Source: a virus. From it: a DNA stretch of 37,821 nt. The first letter of the stretch is position 1. Each line of letters begins with the position of its first letter. The notes beneath the pieces were generated by a model. It did not search any database, had not been told where the DNA came from, and saw nothing but the letters and a program-made list of their open reading frames with translations. The stretch spans positions 1 to 37,821 of the IMG/VR virus record IMGVR_UViG_3300025881_000038; one strand, given 5' to 3'. This document shows, one piece after another, positions 1 to 6,677 of the stretch. Both the position numbers and the translations under genes were made by a program.

Positions 1-477
1 TGTAAGATAGATGGAGAAGTTGTAGATATTAAGTCAGCTTCTAACTTTGCCTTTAGAAAATTTAAAGATGGTACACTACCTAACAAAGATTCTTTTGGTT
101 ATCTTGCACAGCTTGCAGGCTACGAAGAAGCAGAACAATCTACAGGTGGAGGCTTCTTAGCTATTAACAAAGAGTCAGGGGAACTAAGTTTATTTAAACC
201 TCAGAGTTTAGATAAGCCTAACATTAAACAAAAGATTGATACCCTTAATAAACAATTAAAAAAGAAAACACCTCCTGCTAGATGCCATGATACTGTACCT
301 AATGGATCTTATGGTAACATGCAGTTACCTACAGAATGTAAATGGTGTCCACATAAATTTGTATGTCATGCAGATGCTAATGAAGGTAAAGGTTTAAGAA
401 CTTTTAAATACTCTACAGGCTTTACATATCTAACTAAAGTTGTACGTTTACCTAAAGTAGAAGAAGTGCATGCCTAG
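1..477 (+). CDS. Cas4/RecB-like PD-(D/E)XK exonuclease, C-terminal part
   Basis: The reading frame is open from the first base of the window to a TAG at 475-477, so the gene is cut at its 5' end and 158 codons are visible. The fragment starts with a nuclease core: GEVVDIKS supplies the D...(D/E)xK acids and lysine, and YLAQLAGYEEA looks like the Q-containing motif that follows in RecB/Cas4 nucleases. Near the C-terminus ECKWCPHKFVC gives a CxxC-x5-C cluster, as in Cas4-type nucleases that bind an iron-sulfur cluster. In phages such enzymes usually serve as 5'-3' exonucleases in replication, recombination and host DNA breakdown. The stop overlaps the next start at 470 by 8 bases, so this nuclease and the resolvase are probably translated together. 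The family call is firm; the exact polarity is not. Confidence 0.8.
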   Translation, partial: CKIDGEVVDIKSASNFAFRKFKDGTLPNKDSFGYLAQLAGYEEAEQSTGGGFLAINKESGELSLFKPQSLDKPNIKQKIDTLNKQLKKKTPPARCHDTVPNGSYGNMQLPTECKWCPHKFVCHADANEGKGLRTFKYSTGFTYLTKVVRLPKVEEVHA

Positions 478-883
478 AAGATTTCCACGCAAGGTAAGGC
501 CTAGAGAAAAGAATGTTCCTAAAGGATATGATAGTAAATGGGAATATACTTTACATCAAACTTTACTTAAGTCTTGGAATCATCATACAGATAAAGTACC
601 TTACATTGTAGAACATAAGTATGAGCCTGACTTTATAAAAGATAAAATACTTATTGAAGCTAAAGGTAGATTCTGGGATCACGCAGAATATAGTAAGTAC
701 ATCTGGATCAGAAAGTCTTTACCTGCTACAATGGAACTTATATTTTTATTTCAAAAACCTTATGCCCCTATGCCAGGAGCTAAGAAAAGAAAAGACGGTA
801 CTAAAAGAACTCACGCTGAATGGGCAGAAGCAAATAATTTTAAATGGTATAGTGAAGAAACTTTACCAAAGGAGTTTAAATAA
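470..883 (+). CDS. T7 endonuclease I-like Holliday-junction resolvase
   Basis: At 137 aa the protein is close in length to T7 gp3 (149 aa). The catalytic pattern of that family is present: E25 in DSKWEY, then YEPDF with D54, followed by LIEAKG with E63 and K65. This matches the E...D...ExK arrangement of T7 endonuclease I (E20, D55, E65, K67). The enzyme resolves branched DNA before packaging and helps degrade host DNA. The ATG at 470 lies inside the end of the Cas4-like gene. The last codons AAG GAG TTT AAA TAA encode KEFK and also provide the ribosome-binding site for the next gene, whose ATG shares the final A of the stop. An adjoining exonuclease and endonuclease I are typical of a T7-like DNA-metabolism module. 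Confidence 0.88.
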   Translation: MPRRFPRKVRPREKNVPKGYDSKWEYTLHQTLLKSWNHHTDKVPYIVEHKYEPDFIKDKILIEAKGRFWDHAEYSKYIWIRKSLPATMELIFLFQKPYAPMPGAKKRKDGTKRTHAEWAEANNFKWYSEETLPKEFK

Positions 884-1155
884 TGATTGAAAAAACAGGA
901 CTTGATGAAGAAGCATATAATGAATTATTAGAAGCAAGAAAAATTAATGAAAGATATAGACCAAGTGAATCTATTAAAAGAAATCCAACTCCTATAGACA
1001 AGCTTGAATATATAACAGAGTTACTATGTATTTATTGTGACAATAACTTTGAACCAGAAACTATTTCTTTTGATCCAAATGAAGGAAATCCTAGTTGGAA
1101 AGATTGTGAAGTAGCTTGTGCATATATTAGTGATATTAGAAAGGAGTTAAAATAA
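883..1155 (+). CDS. hypothetical protein, 90 aa
   Basis: I do not recognise this protein. It is acidic and probably soluble, with a charged helical N-terminal half (EEAYNELLEARKINERYR) and two or three cysteines in the middle (LLCIYC, KDCEVAC). There is no signal peptide or membrane segment. The start is fixed by the TAATG overlap with the resolvase and by GGAG eight bases upstream. Its own end repeats the same device: AAG GAG TTA AAA TAA encodes KELK and carries the ribosome-binding site of the DUF3310 gene. Its place between the resolvase and DUF3310 genes suggests a role in early or middle phage DNA metabolism, but this is only positional inference. Confidence 0.75.
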   Translation: MIEKTGLDEEAYNELLEARKINERYRPSESIKRNPTPIDKLEYITELLCIYCDNNFEPETISFDPNEGNPSWKDCEVACAYISDIRKELK

Positions 1156-1397
1156 TGACAGATGTAGTTAATAATCCAGACCATTATAATCAAGGAAAGA
1201 TTGAATGTATTGATGCTATTAAAGCTATGCTAAGTACAGAAGAATATATTGGATATTTGCGCGGTAACTCACAGAAATATAGATGGAGATACAGATACAA
1301 AAACGGAGTAGAAGATTTAAAGAAAGCAGAATGGTATGAAGCTAGACTCTTAGCAACAATAGAAGATACAGAAGTGGAGTATTACAATGCTAAGTAG
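1155..1397 (+). CDS. DUF3310 family protein
   Basis: The 80 aa protein has the signature of DUF3310 (SaV-like) small phage proteins: NPDHYNQGKIECID near the N-terminus, then GNSQKYRWRYRYKNG and EDLKKAEWYEARLL, matching the family pattern NPxHY-x-G-x-IE...GN..KY..R...KG..DLxKA..Y. Members occur in the DNA-metabolism regions of many phages and are often annotated as nucleotide kinases, although the biochemical evidence I know of is thin. The start overlaps the previous stop (TAATG) with GGAG at good spacing. The 3' end overlaps the next gene by 11 bases. Confidence 0.85.
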   Translation: MTDVVNNPDHYNQGKIECIDAIKAMLSTEEYIGYLRGNSQKYRWRYRYKNGVEDLKKAEWYEARLLATIEDTEVEYYNAK

Positions 1398-1677
1398 ATT
1401 ATTATACATGATACCTTTCTTTGGTATGGTAATAGGATCATACTTTATATGGAGTGCAGATATAAGAGCAGCATTAATTATGTCAGGTCTTGCATTAACA
1501 CAAAGTTTAATATGTTTTGCTTATCTTACATTTCAAATTACAGTAAACGGAACAGAAGGAACATTAGAAGTAGAAGTAAAACTATGGGATGCTCTTATGC
1601 CTGTTATATTTTTAATGTTATCTTCTACAATATTTTTATTATTAACTTATCAAATAGCACAGGCATTTAGCTTATGA
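1387..1677 (+). CDS. small membrane protein, three predicted helices
   Basis: The 96 aa protein appears to cross the inner membrane three times: roughly residues 4-24 (LLYMIPFFGMVIGSYFIW), 27-50 (IRAALIMSGLALTQSLICFAY) and 68-92 (LWDALMPVIFLMLSSTIFLLL). A short polar stretch around residues 51-66 (QITVNGTEGTLEVEVK) lies between helices two and three. I know no family for it. GGAG is seven to eight bases before the ATG. The gene overlaps the DUF3310 gene upstream and the SecB-like gene downstream by 4 bases (ATGA), so it is probably co-translated with SecB. That pairing makes a role at the membrane or Sec translocon conceivable, but nothing in the sequence proves it. Confidence 0.75.
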   Translation: MLSRLLYMIPFFGMVIGSYFIWSADIRAALIMSGLALTQSLICFAYLTFQITVNGTEGTLEVEVKLWDALMPVIFLMLSSTIFLLLTYQIAQAFSL

Positions 1678-2117
1678 GTAATGAGATAAATATAAAAGCA
1701 ATTTTTTTAAAAGAAAGCAGTCTTGAAATACCAGAGAGTCCTGACATTTTTTTTAATACTTCTAATGAAGTAGTTACTGAATTGAATTGTACATCTTCTT
1801 TTTCTTCTTTTGAAATTAACAATGAAGATAACTATGAAATAACTTTAGCTTTAGAACTTATAGCTAAAGATAAAACATACAATAAAATTTTATACATATT
1901 AAACTTTATTTACTCAGGATTTTTTAGTCTTAAAAATTATACAAAGCAAGAAGAAATAGATGAAGCATTGGCTGTAGATTGTCCTAACATAATATTTCCT
2001 TATGCAAGACAATATGTTTCTACAATCACAGGGTTAACTTCTTTACCTGTTTCTTTAATACAAGATATTAACTTTAAAAAATTATATTACAATGAAATTG
2101 GAAAGGAATACAAATGA
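1674..2117 (+). CDS. secB: SecB-like protein-export chaperone
   Basis: The 147 aa protein is close to E. coli SecB (155 aa) in length and aligns by eye over nearly all of it. The N-terminal FLKESSLEIPESPDIFF corresponds to the SecB stretch of form YTKDxSFExPxxPxxF. The hallmark follows at residues ~106-138: CPNIIFPYARQYVSTIT, then LPVSLIQDINFKKLY, matching CPNxLFPYAR...FPxLxLxPxNFxxLF. SecB tetramers hold precursors unfolded and hand them to SecA for export. Acidic residues are kept at the two N-terminal SecA-contact positions (E14 and E18), but the acidic residue after strand three (E77 in E. coli) seems to be N. The flexible C-terminal tail is missing. The gene overlaps the small membrane protein gene before it and the ribonucleotide reductase gene after it. 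SecB is rare in phages; the exported curli-type proteins encoded at 4952-7876 are candidate clients. Confidence 0.88.
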   Translation: MSNEINIKAIFLKESSLEIPESPDIFFNTSNEVVTELNCTSSFSSFEINNEDNYEITLALELIAKDKTYNKILYILNFIYSGFFSLKNYTKQEEIDEALAVDCPNIIFPYARQYVSTITGLTSLPVSLIQDINFKKLYYNEIGKEYK

Positions 2118-4033
2118 ACACTACTGAACTACCTACTAACTATCAACAGTTTATACATCTAAGCAGATATGCTAGATGGAATGAAGAACATCAACGTAGA
2201 GAAACTTGGGAAGAAACTGTAACAAGATACTTTGATTTTTTTGGAAAACAAATAGTACAAAATACTAAATTAAATAAAGTTGACTATGCTGTAATTAGAT
2301 CTACATTACAAAAAGCTGTGTTGTCATTAGATGTTATGCCAAGTATGAGAGCATTGATGTCAGCAGGTAATGCTTTAGAAAAAGATAACGTAGCAGGATT
2401 TAACTGTAGCTATGTAGCTGTTGATACACCTAGAGCTTTTGATGAAACATTATACATACTTATGTGTGGTACAGGGGTAGGGTTTAGCGTTGAACGTCAA
2501 TACATAAATCAATTACCAGATTTACCAGAGGATTTATTTCCTACAGATACTGTTATTAAAGTAGCTGATTCTAAGATTGGATGGGCAAAGTCCTACAAAG
2601 AACTTATGTCTTTACTATATGCAGGACAGATTCCTACATGGGATGTTTCAAACATTAGACCTTATGGTGCTAGACTTAAAACTTTTGGAGGCAGAGCAAG
2701 TGGCCCAGATCCTCTTGAAGAGTTGTTTGATTTTACTATTAATATTTTTAAAGATGCAATGGAGAAACAACAAAGAAAACTTCATTCATTAAACTGTCAT
2801 GATTTGATGTGTAAGATTGCAGAAGTTGTAGTGGTAGGTGGAGTAAGGCGAAGTGCTTTAATCTCTCTTAGCAATCTCTCAGACAGTCGCATGCGTAATG
2901 CTAAGTCAGGTGCTTGGTGGGAAGATAATCAGCAAAGAGCATTAGCTAATAACTCTGTAGCCTATACAGAAAAACCAGACGTAGGTACTTTTATGCGTGA
3001 ATGGTTATCTTTGTATGAATCTAAAAGTGGTGAGCGTGGTATCTTTAATCGTCAAGCTGCAGAGAAACAAGCATCAAAGAATGGTAGGCGAGAAGACTAT
3101 AAAGACTTTGGTTGTAATCCTTGTAGTGAAATTATTCTACGCAATAAACAATTCTGTAATCTTACTGAGGTTGTAGTTAGAGAAGATGATGATATTAATA
3201 CTTTAAAAACTAAAACAGAAGCAGCGACTATACTTGGTACATTCCAGGCTACGCTAACAAATTTTAGATACCTGACAAGTAAATGGAAACACAATACTTT
3301 AGAAGAGTCATTGCTTGGTGTATCACTTACAGGTATAATGGACAATGTTAATATGATAAATGGCAAGATAGATTTACAAGAGTTAAAAGATCTGTCAATA
3401 TCCGTTAATAAAGTATGGGCTAAGAAACTAGGTATCCCCCAATCCGCAGCAATTACCTGCGTTAAACCTAGCGGAACAGTAAGTCAACTGGTCAATAGTG
3501 CTTCTGGTATTCACACTAGACATAGCCCATACTACCTTCGCACCGTCAGAGCAGATAAGAAAGATCCTTTAGCAAAATTAATGGTAGATGCAGGAGTCTA
3601 TCATGAAGATGATCTTACTAAACCAGAACACACTTATGTCTTTTACTTTCCTATGAAGAGTCCTAAAGGTGCGCTGACTAGAAAAGATATATCAGCTATT
3701 GAACACTTAAATATCTGGAAGGACTATCAAGATAAATGGTGTGAGCATAAACCTTCTGTAACAATCTCAGTTAAAGAAGAAGAACAATTAGATGTAGGAG
3801 CTTGGGTTTATAAAAATCTAGATGAAACATCTGGTATCTCTTTCTTACCTTACTCAGATCATTCATATAAACAAGCTCCTTATCAAGAGATAACTTATAA
3901 TGAATATAGAAAATGGTTAAAGAAAACTACAGACATAGTAGATTGGTCTAAGATAACAGAGTATGAGACAGAAGATAATACTGAAAATACTAAAGAGCTT
4001 GCATGTAGTGCAGGAACTTGTGAGATAATTTAA
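2114..4033 (+). CDS. nrdJ: Adenosylcobalamin-dependent (class II) ribonucleotide reductase
   Basis: The enzyme reduces ribonucleotides to deoxyribonucleotides using a B12-generated thiyl radical, feeding phage DNA synthesis. All catalytic residues of the monomeric Lactobacillus leichmannii type are visible: C98 in GFNCSY, the N-P-C-S-E motif with N335, C337 (radical cysteine) and E339, and C348 in FCNLTE. The C337-C348 spacing of 11 equals C408-C419 of the reference enzyme. The C-terminal shuttle pair is C631 and C636 in ACSAGTCEII. At 639 aa it is about 100 residues shorter than the L. leichmannii enzyme; about 50 of these are lost between the first cysteine and the radical cysteine, where the reference has its allosteric insertion. 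AGGA precedes the ATG, which overlaps the SecB stop. No separate cobalamin gene is seen, so B12 must come from the host. Confidence 0.95.
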   Translation: MNTTELPTNYQQFIHLSRYARWNEEHQRRETWEETVTRYFDFFGKQIVQNTKLNKVDYAVIRSTLQKAVLSLDVMPSMRALMSAGNALEKDNVAGFNCSYVAVDTPRAFDETLYILMCGTGVGFSVERQYINQLPDLPEDLFPTDTVIKVADSKIGWAKSYKELMSLLYAGQIPTWDVSNIRPYGARLKTFGGRASGPDPLEELFDFTINIFKDAMEKQQRKLHSLNCHDLMCKIAEVVVVGGVRRSALISLSNLSDSRMRNAKSGAWWEDNQQRALANNSVAYTEKPDVGTFMREWLSLYESKSGERGIFNRQAAEKQASKNGRREDYKDFGCNPCSEIILRNKQFCNLTEVVVREDDDINTLKTKTEAATILGTFQATLTNFRYLTSKWKHNTLEESLLGVSLTGIMDNVNMINGKIDLQELKDLSISVNKVWAKKLGIPQSAAITCVKPSGTVSQLVNSASGIHTRHSPYYLRTVRADKKDPLAKLMVDAGVYHEDDLTKPEHTYVFYFPMKSPKGALTRKDISAIEHLNIWKDYQDKWCEHKPSVTISVKEEEQLDVGAWVYKNLDETSGISFLPYSDHSYKQAPYQEITYNEYRKWLKKTTDIVDWSKITEYETEDNTENTKELACSAGTCEII

Positions 4034-4260
4034 TGGCAAGAATAAAAAGGGAAGAAGCAAAGTTGTTAGCGTATGCAATTTTGTTTAATAAACAAGGACA
4101 GTTAATTACTGAACGTACAAGTACAGACATTACACAATTAAAAAAACATTTAACTAAAGAAGATTTTAACCTGTTACAGTCCACAATGCGAAGCGCGACC
4201 AGAGAATTAGATAATGTACATAATAAAATAGAAGCGGATTTAAATGGGCGAAAAGCATAG
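4033..4260 (+). CDS. hypothetical protein, 75 aa
   Basis: I do not recognise this protein. It is mostly helical and charged with no membrane segment: residues 1-20 (ARIKREEAKLLAYAILFNKQ) and 36-70 (ITQLKKHLTKEDFNLLQSTM onwards) look like amphipathic helices. The ATG shares the last A of the ribonucleotide reductase stop (TAATG), and its TAG overlaps the GTG start of the next gene (TAGTG), so it belongs to the same translationally coupled chain. The function is unknown; a small accessory or DNA-binding role would fit its size but is not shown. Confidence 0.7.
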   Translation: MARIKREEAKLLAYAILFNKQGQLITERTSTDITQLKKHLTKEDFNLLQSTMRSATRELDNVHNKIEADLNGRKA

Positions 4261-4955
4261 TGATAGACTTTAAAAGTTTAATTGATCCTATGTCTGTTGA
4301 GGAATTTAAAACAGAATATAAAGATAAAAAATTCTGTGTTATTAAAGGAAATAGATTTAGAAGATTTATGTACAGTAATATTATTTCTTGGCATAGACTT
4401 TCTGATTACATTAATAATGATAGAGCAGTAGCAGGCATACAAGCTATACTACCCAATGGTAAAAAACTTTGTATGGAAAAAAATAATCTTTATCAAGGAT
4501 CTAAAACTTCATGGGCTAAAAAAGATTACTTTGATAAAAAATATTTACATACTCTTTGGAATAACAATGGATCTATTATACTAACTAAAGCATCTATGCT
4601 TACTCAAAGTATTTCAGATATAGCAGAAGCTATAGAGACAGAGTTTAAAGGCGCATGTGATGCTCATTTTTATTGTAGTAGAAACTCTAAAGGAAAATCT
4701 TTTCGCCCACATATAGATCATGATGATAATTTTCTTGTACATTGCATTGGCTCAGTACAATGGACAGTCTGTAATAGTTTTGAAAACAATACAAAAGATG
4801 TAGAAACTTTTAAATTAACTGCAGGAGATATGCTTTACATTCCAAAAGGAATAGGCCATTCTGCTATACCCTTATCTAAAAGAATATCTATATCTGTTCC
4901 TTTATTAGAAGAAAAAAATATAGTGCCTATAAATAGAAACTTTTATAATTTTTAA
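4260..4955 (+). CDS. JmjC/cupin-type putative 2-oxoglutarate-Fe(II) oxygenase
   Basis: The C-terminal half carries the metal-binding pattern of JmjC/Cupin_4 oxygenases. PHIDHDDNFLVHCIGSVQWT gives the H-x-D pair in the setting HxDxxDxFxxxxxGxxxW, and GDMLYIPKGIGHSAIPL gives the third histidine after the usual GD-x-LYIP-x-G turn. This is the layout of ribosomal-protein hydroxylases such as YcfD, which modify ribosomal proteins using Fe(II), 2-oxoglutarate and oxygen. At 231 aa it is much shorter than YcfD and lacks room for the C-terminal winged-helix region. The start is GTG overlapping the previous stop; no strong ribosome-binding site is seen, and ATG at 4291 is an alternative. Its stop overlaps by 3 bases the stop of the convergent FecR-like gene. 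Fold class is likely; substrate unknown. Confidence 0.7.
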   Translation: MIDFKSLIDPMSVEEFKTEYKDKKFCVIKGNRFRRFMYSNIISWHRLSDYINNDRAVAGIQAILPNGKKLCMEKNNLYQGSKTSWAKKDYFDKKYLHTLWNNNGSIILTKASMLTQSISDIAEAIETEFKGACDAHFYCSRNSKGKSFRPHIDHDDNFLVHCIGSVQWTVCNSFENNTKDVETFKLTAGDMLYIPKGIGHSAIPLSKRISISVPLLEEKNIVPINRNFYNF

Positions 4956-6148
4956 CTTCCTTGTTTAATAGTAATAGTAGAACTACTCCCTCCGTTGGTA
5001 GTTATTTGATTTACTTTTCCTTCTTGTTCTATTCTTATATTGTAAGAACCTGATTTGTCTACGCTCATCTCTAGTGTATCTTCTATAGCTCTTAAGAACT
5101 TTAAGTTTGTGTCAGTAACAAAGGTACTGATCTGCGTATCCTTATCATAACCTACTGCTGTTCCTTTAACTCCGTCTGCTGACAAAGCTTTCTCAGCTTT
5201 ACCTAACTCATCTACTTCTTGAATAATGTCTAAGAGATCTTCTAGAAAGTTACCTGCCAAATAATCTACATCAAGCTCTGTATATTCTAAATCATCTTTA
5301 GCTAAAGCATCTTCTTCAAGTCCATCAAACTCTAAAAAGTCTACATCTAATAGATTATCTACAGCAGTAACTGATTCATCTGTTTGAATCTCTTTAGTCT
5401 CTGGAGGATTTACAATAAGCATATTGTCAATCATATCTAGTGTTAGGTCTAATACTACAGCAGGAGTAGGTGCTGTTTCAAAATTATAGACTGTAGTAGC
5501 CTCATAAGCTTTGTTAAGTATTACCTGACCTAAGGCCGTATCAACAGTTATCTCCCCACTTGCATTACCAAACTCATCAGGCAAAAGTATTACCAAAGCT
5601 TCACCAGTTTCTTTTACAGTTATTGTGAAGTCTGTCCCCCTTATTCCAATGGTTGCCGCGTGTGTCCTGATTGTAATATTATCTTTAGGTATGCGTGGCT
5701 TCTTACTGGATATAAATCTCCCGGTTCCTTTTACAAAATTAAGAGCCATACTTGACTTGCTAGGATTGACATCAAATACAAACTCATCAATAATCACATT
5801 GCTGTGTTCTGTTAAACGTATTGTTGTATCATCTCTAAACGTAACACCCATTCTACCTTGTGCAGTTTCTAGTTTGTCCATAGAGTTAAGCGAGAAATCA
5901 ATCTCGCTCTTATAAGGTTTATCTCTTACTACTCTGGTATTTCCGTTTAATTGTGTAATGTTTCCAATATTAACATCCAACGCTTGTGCCTTGATCGTCT
6001 TGGTTAATGCAAACTGTACCGTTAGAACCAGTAGAAGTAACTTTAACCCAATCTGAATCTTGTGTGCTTTGTTGATCCACATCAAAGGCTCTTGAACTTC
6101 CTGTGTGTGTAAGGTGAAAATATCCCTGGGCATAACCATCTCCATCAT
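4952..6148 (-). CDS. FecR-domain exported protein with curlin-like C-terminal repeat
   Basis: After a signal peptide (hydrophobic GLKLLLLVLTVQFAL, likely cleavage at KAQA|LDV) comes a FecR-type domain, roughly residues 57-190. It contains LDVNIGNITQLNGNTRV, LETAQGRMGVTFRDDTTIRL and LNFVKGTGRFISS, followed by the usual IRTHAATIGIRGTDF. An acidic linker (about 230-310) follows. The last 30 residues contain NIRIEQEGKVNQIT and STITIKQGS, resembling a curlin QxGxxN repeat. FecR domains are best known as periplasmic signal sensors, but many are parts of secreted or surface proteins. The start is uncertain: ATGs lie at 6148, 6133 (GGAG six bases before) and 6082. All lie inside the curlin-like gene in another frame, and the whole signal peptide is encoded there. 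It ends the - strand unit, tail to tail with the oxygenase gene. Confidence 0.78.
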   Translation of the reverse strand: MMEMVMPRDIFTLHTQEVQEPLMWINKAHKIQIGLKLLLLVLTVQFALTKTIKAQALDVNIGNITQLNGNTRVVRDKPYKSEIDFSLNSMDKLETAQGRMGVTFRDDTTIRLTEHSNVIIDEFVFDVNPSKSSMALNFVKGTGRFISSKKPRIPKDNITIRTHAATIGIRGTDFTITVKETGEALVILLPDEFGNASGEITVDTALGQVILNKAYEATTVYNFETAPTPAVVLDLTLDMIDNMLIVNPPETKEIQTDESVTAVDNLLDVDFLEFDGLEEDALAKDDLEYTELDVDYLAGNFLEDLLDIIQEVDELGKAEKALSADGVKGTAVGYDKDTQISTFVTDTNLKFLRAIEDTLEMSVDKSGSYNIRIEQEGKVNQITTNGGSSSTITIKQGS

Positions 6149-6677
6149 AATTTACTGTATTACTATCGCCATCTATATTCATATAATTAGTAGCTGAATC
6201 CACATCAATGTCAGCATTAATAGTATTACTAGAACCTTGCACAGTCCAATCTATATCTGCGCTACTTGCTAAAGCACTAGTAGCTAGATCAAGTGTAAAG
6301 GTGTTGGTACTACCTGTCACTTGGACATTAACGTTTGAACCATCTGCACCAAACGAATTGGTTGAATCCATTTTAGATGTGAACGTGTTAGTATCGCCAT
6401 CAAAATTAAAGTAACCTGTGTATGAATCTGCATACATATCTCCTAGAAATTTGTTAGCATCACCAATCTGATTTATGTCTAACGTCATGGATGTTCCGTC
6501 AAGATCCAAGGCTGTCATTGAACCTGCTACTGCAGTAAGACCACCTATAATGTTACCACTACCTAACTGTTCAAGATCTATATTAGCTGTAGCTCCTACT
6601 TGATCTACAAAGATTTCGTTGTCTGAAGCTGTTGCGGAAATGCTAACAAGCATTAACAAGCTAATTAATTTCTTCAT
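5970..6677 (-). CDS. Curlin-like secreted beta-repeat protein
   Basis: A clear Sec signal peptide (MKKLISLLMLVSISATAS, cleavage before DNE) is followed by about 215 residues rich in N, D, S, T and G. Early repeats carry curlin-type Q-x-G-x-x-N cores (VDQVGATANIDLEQLGSGN, INQIGDANK). Later units keep G-x-x-N-T every 22-28 residues: GDTNTF, GSTNTF, GSSNTI, GDSNTV. Such spacing fits stacked beta-hairpins as in CsgA/CsgB fibres. Two cysteines occur only at the end (GTVCINQDDQGTSVGC), which E. coli CsgA lacks. Its place beside csgG and csgF makes it the likely cargo. It overlaps the csgG 3' end by 17 bases, and its last 113-179 bases also encode the FecR-like signal peptide. The curlin call rests on repeats and context, so it could be a different beta-solenoid surface protein. 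Confidence 0.7.
   Translation of the reverse strand: MKKLISLLMLVSISATASDNEIFVDQVGATANIDLEQLGSGNIIGGLTAVAGSMTALDLDGTSMTLDINQIGDANKFLGDMYADSYTGYFNFDGDTNTFTSKMDSTNSFGADGSNVNVQVTGSTNTFTLDLATSALASSADIDWTVQGSSNTINADIDVDSATNYMNIDGDSNTVNYDGDGYAQGYFHLTHTGSSRAFDVDQQSTQDSDWVKVTSTGSNGTVCINQDDQGTSVGC

Noticed and set aside
654-890. 78-codon open frame on the + strand
   Set aside because: It lies wholly inside the endonuclease I-like gene in another frame and has no ribosome-binding site; the catalytic motifs are in the other frame.
4976-4987. Terminator between the convergent units
   Set aside because: The AGTAG/CTACT stem is only five base pairs and has no T-run on either strand.
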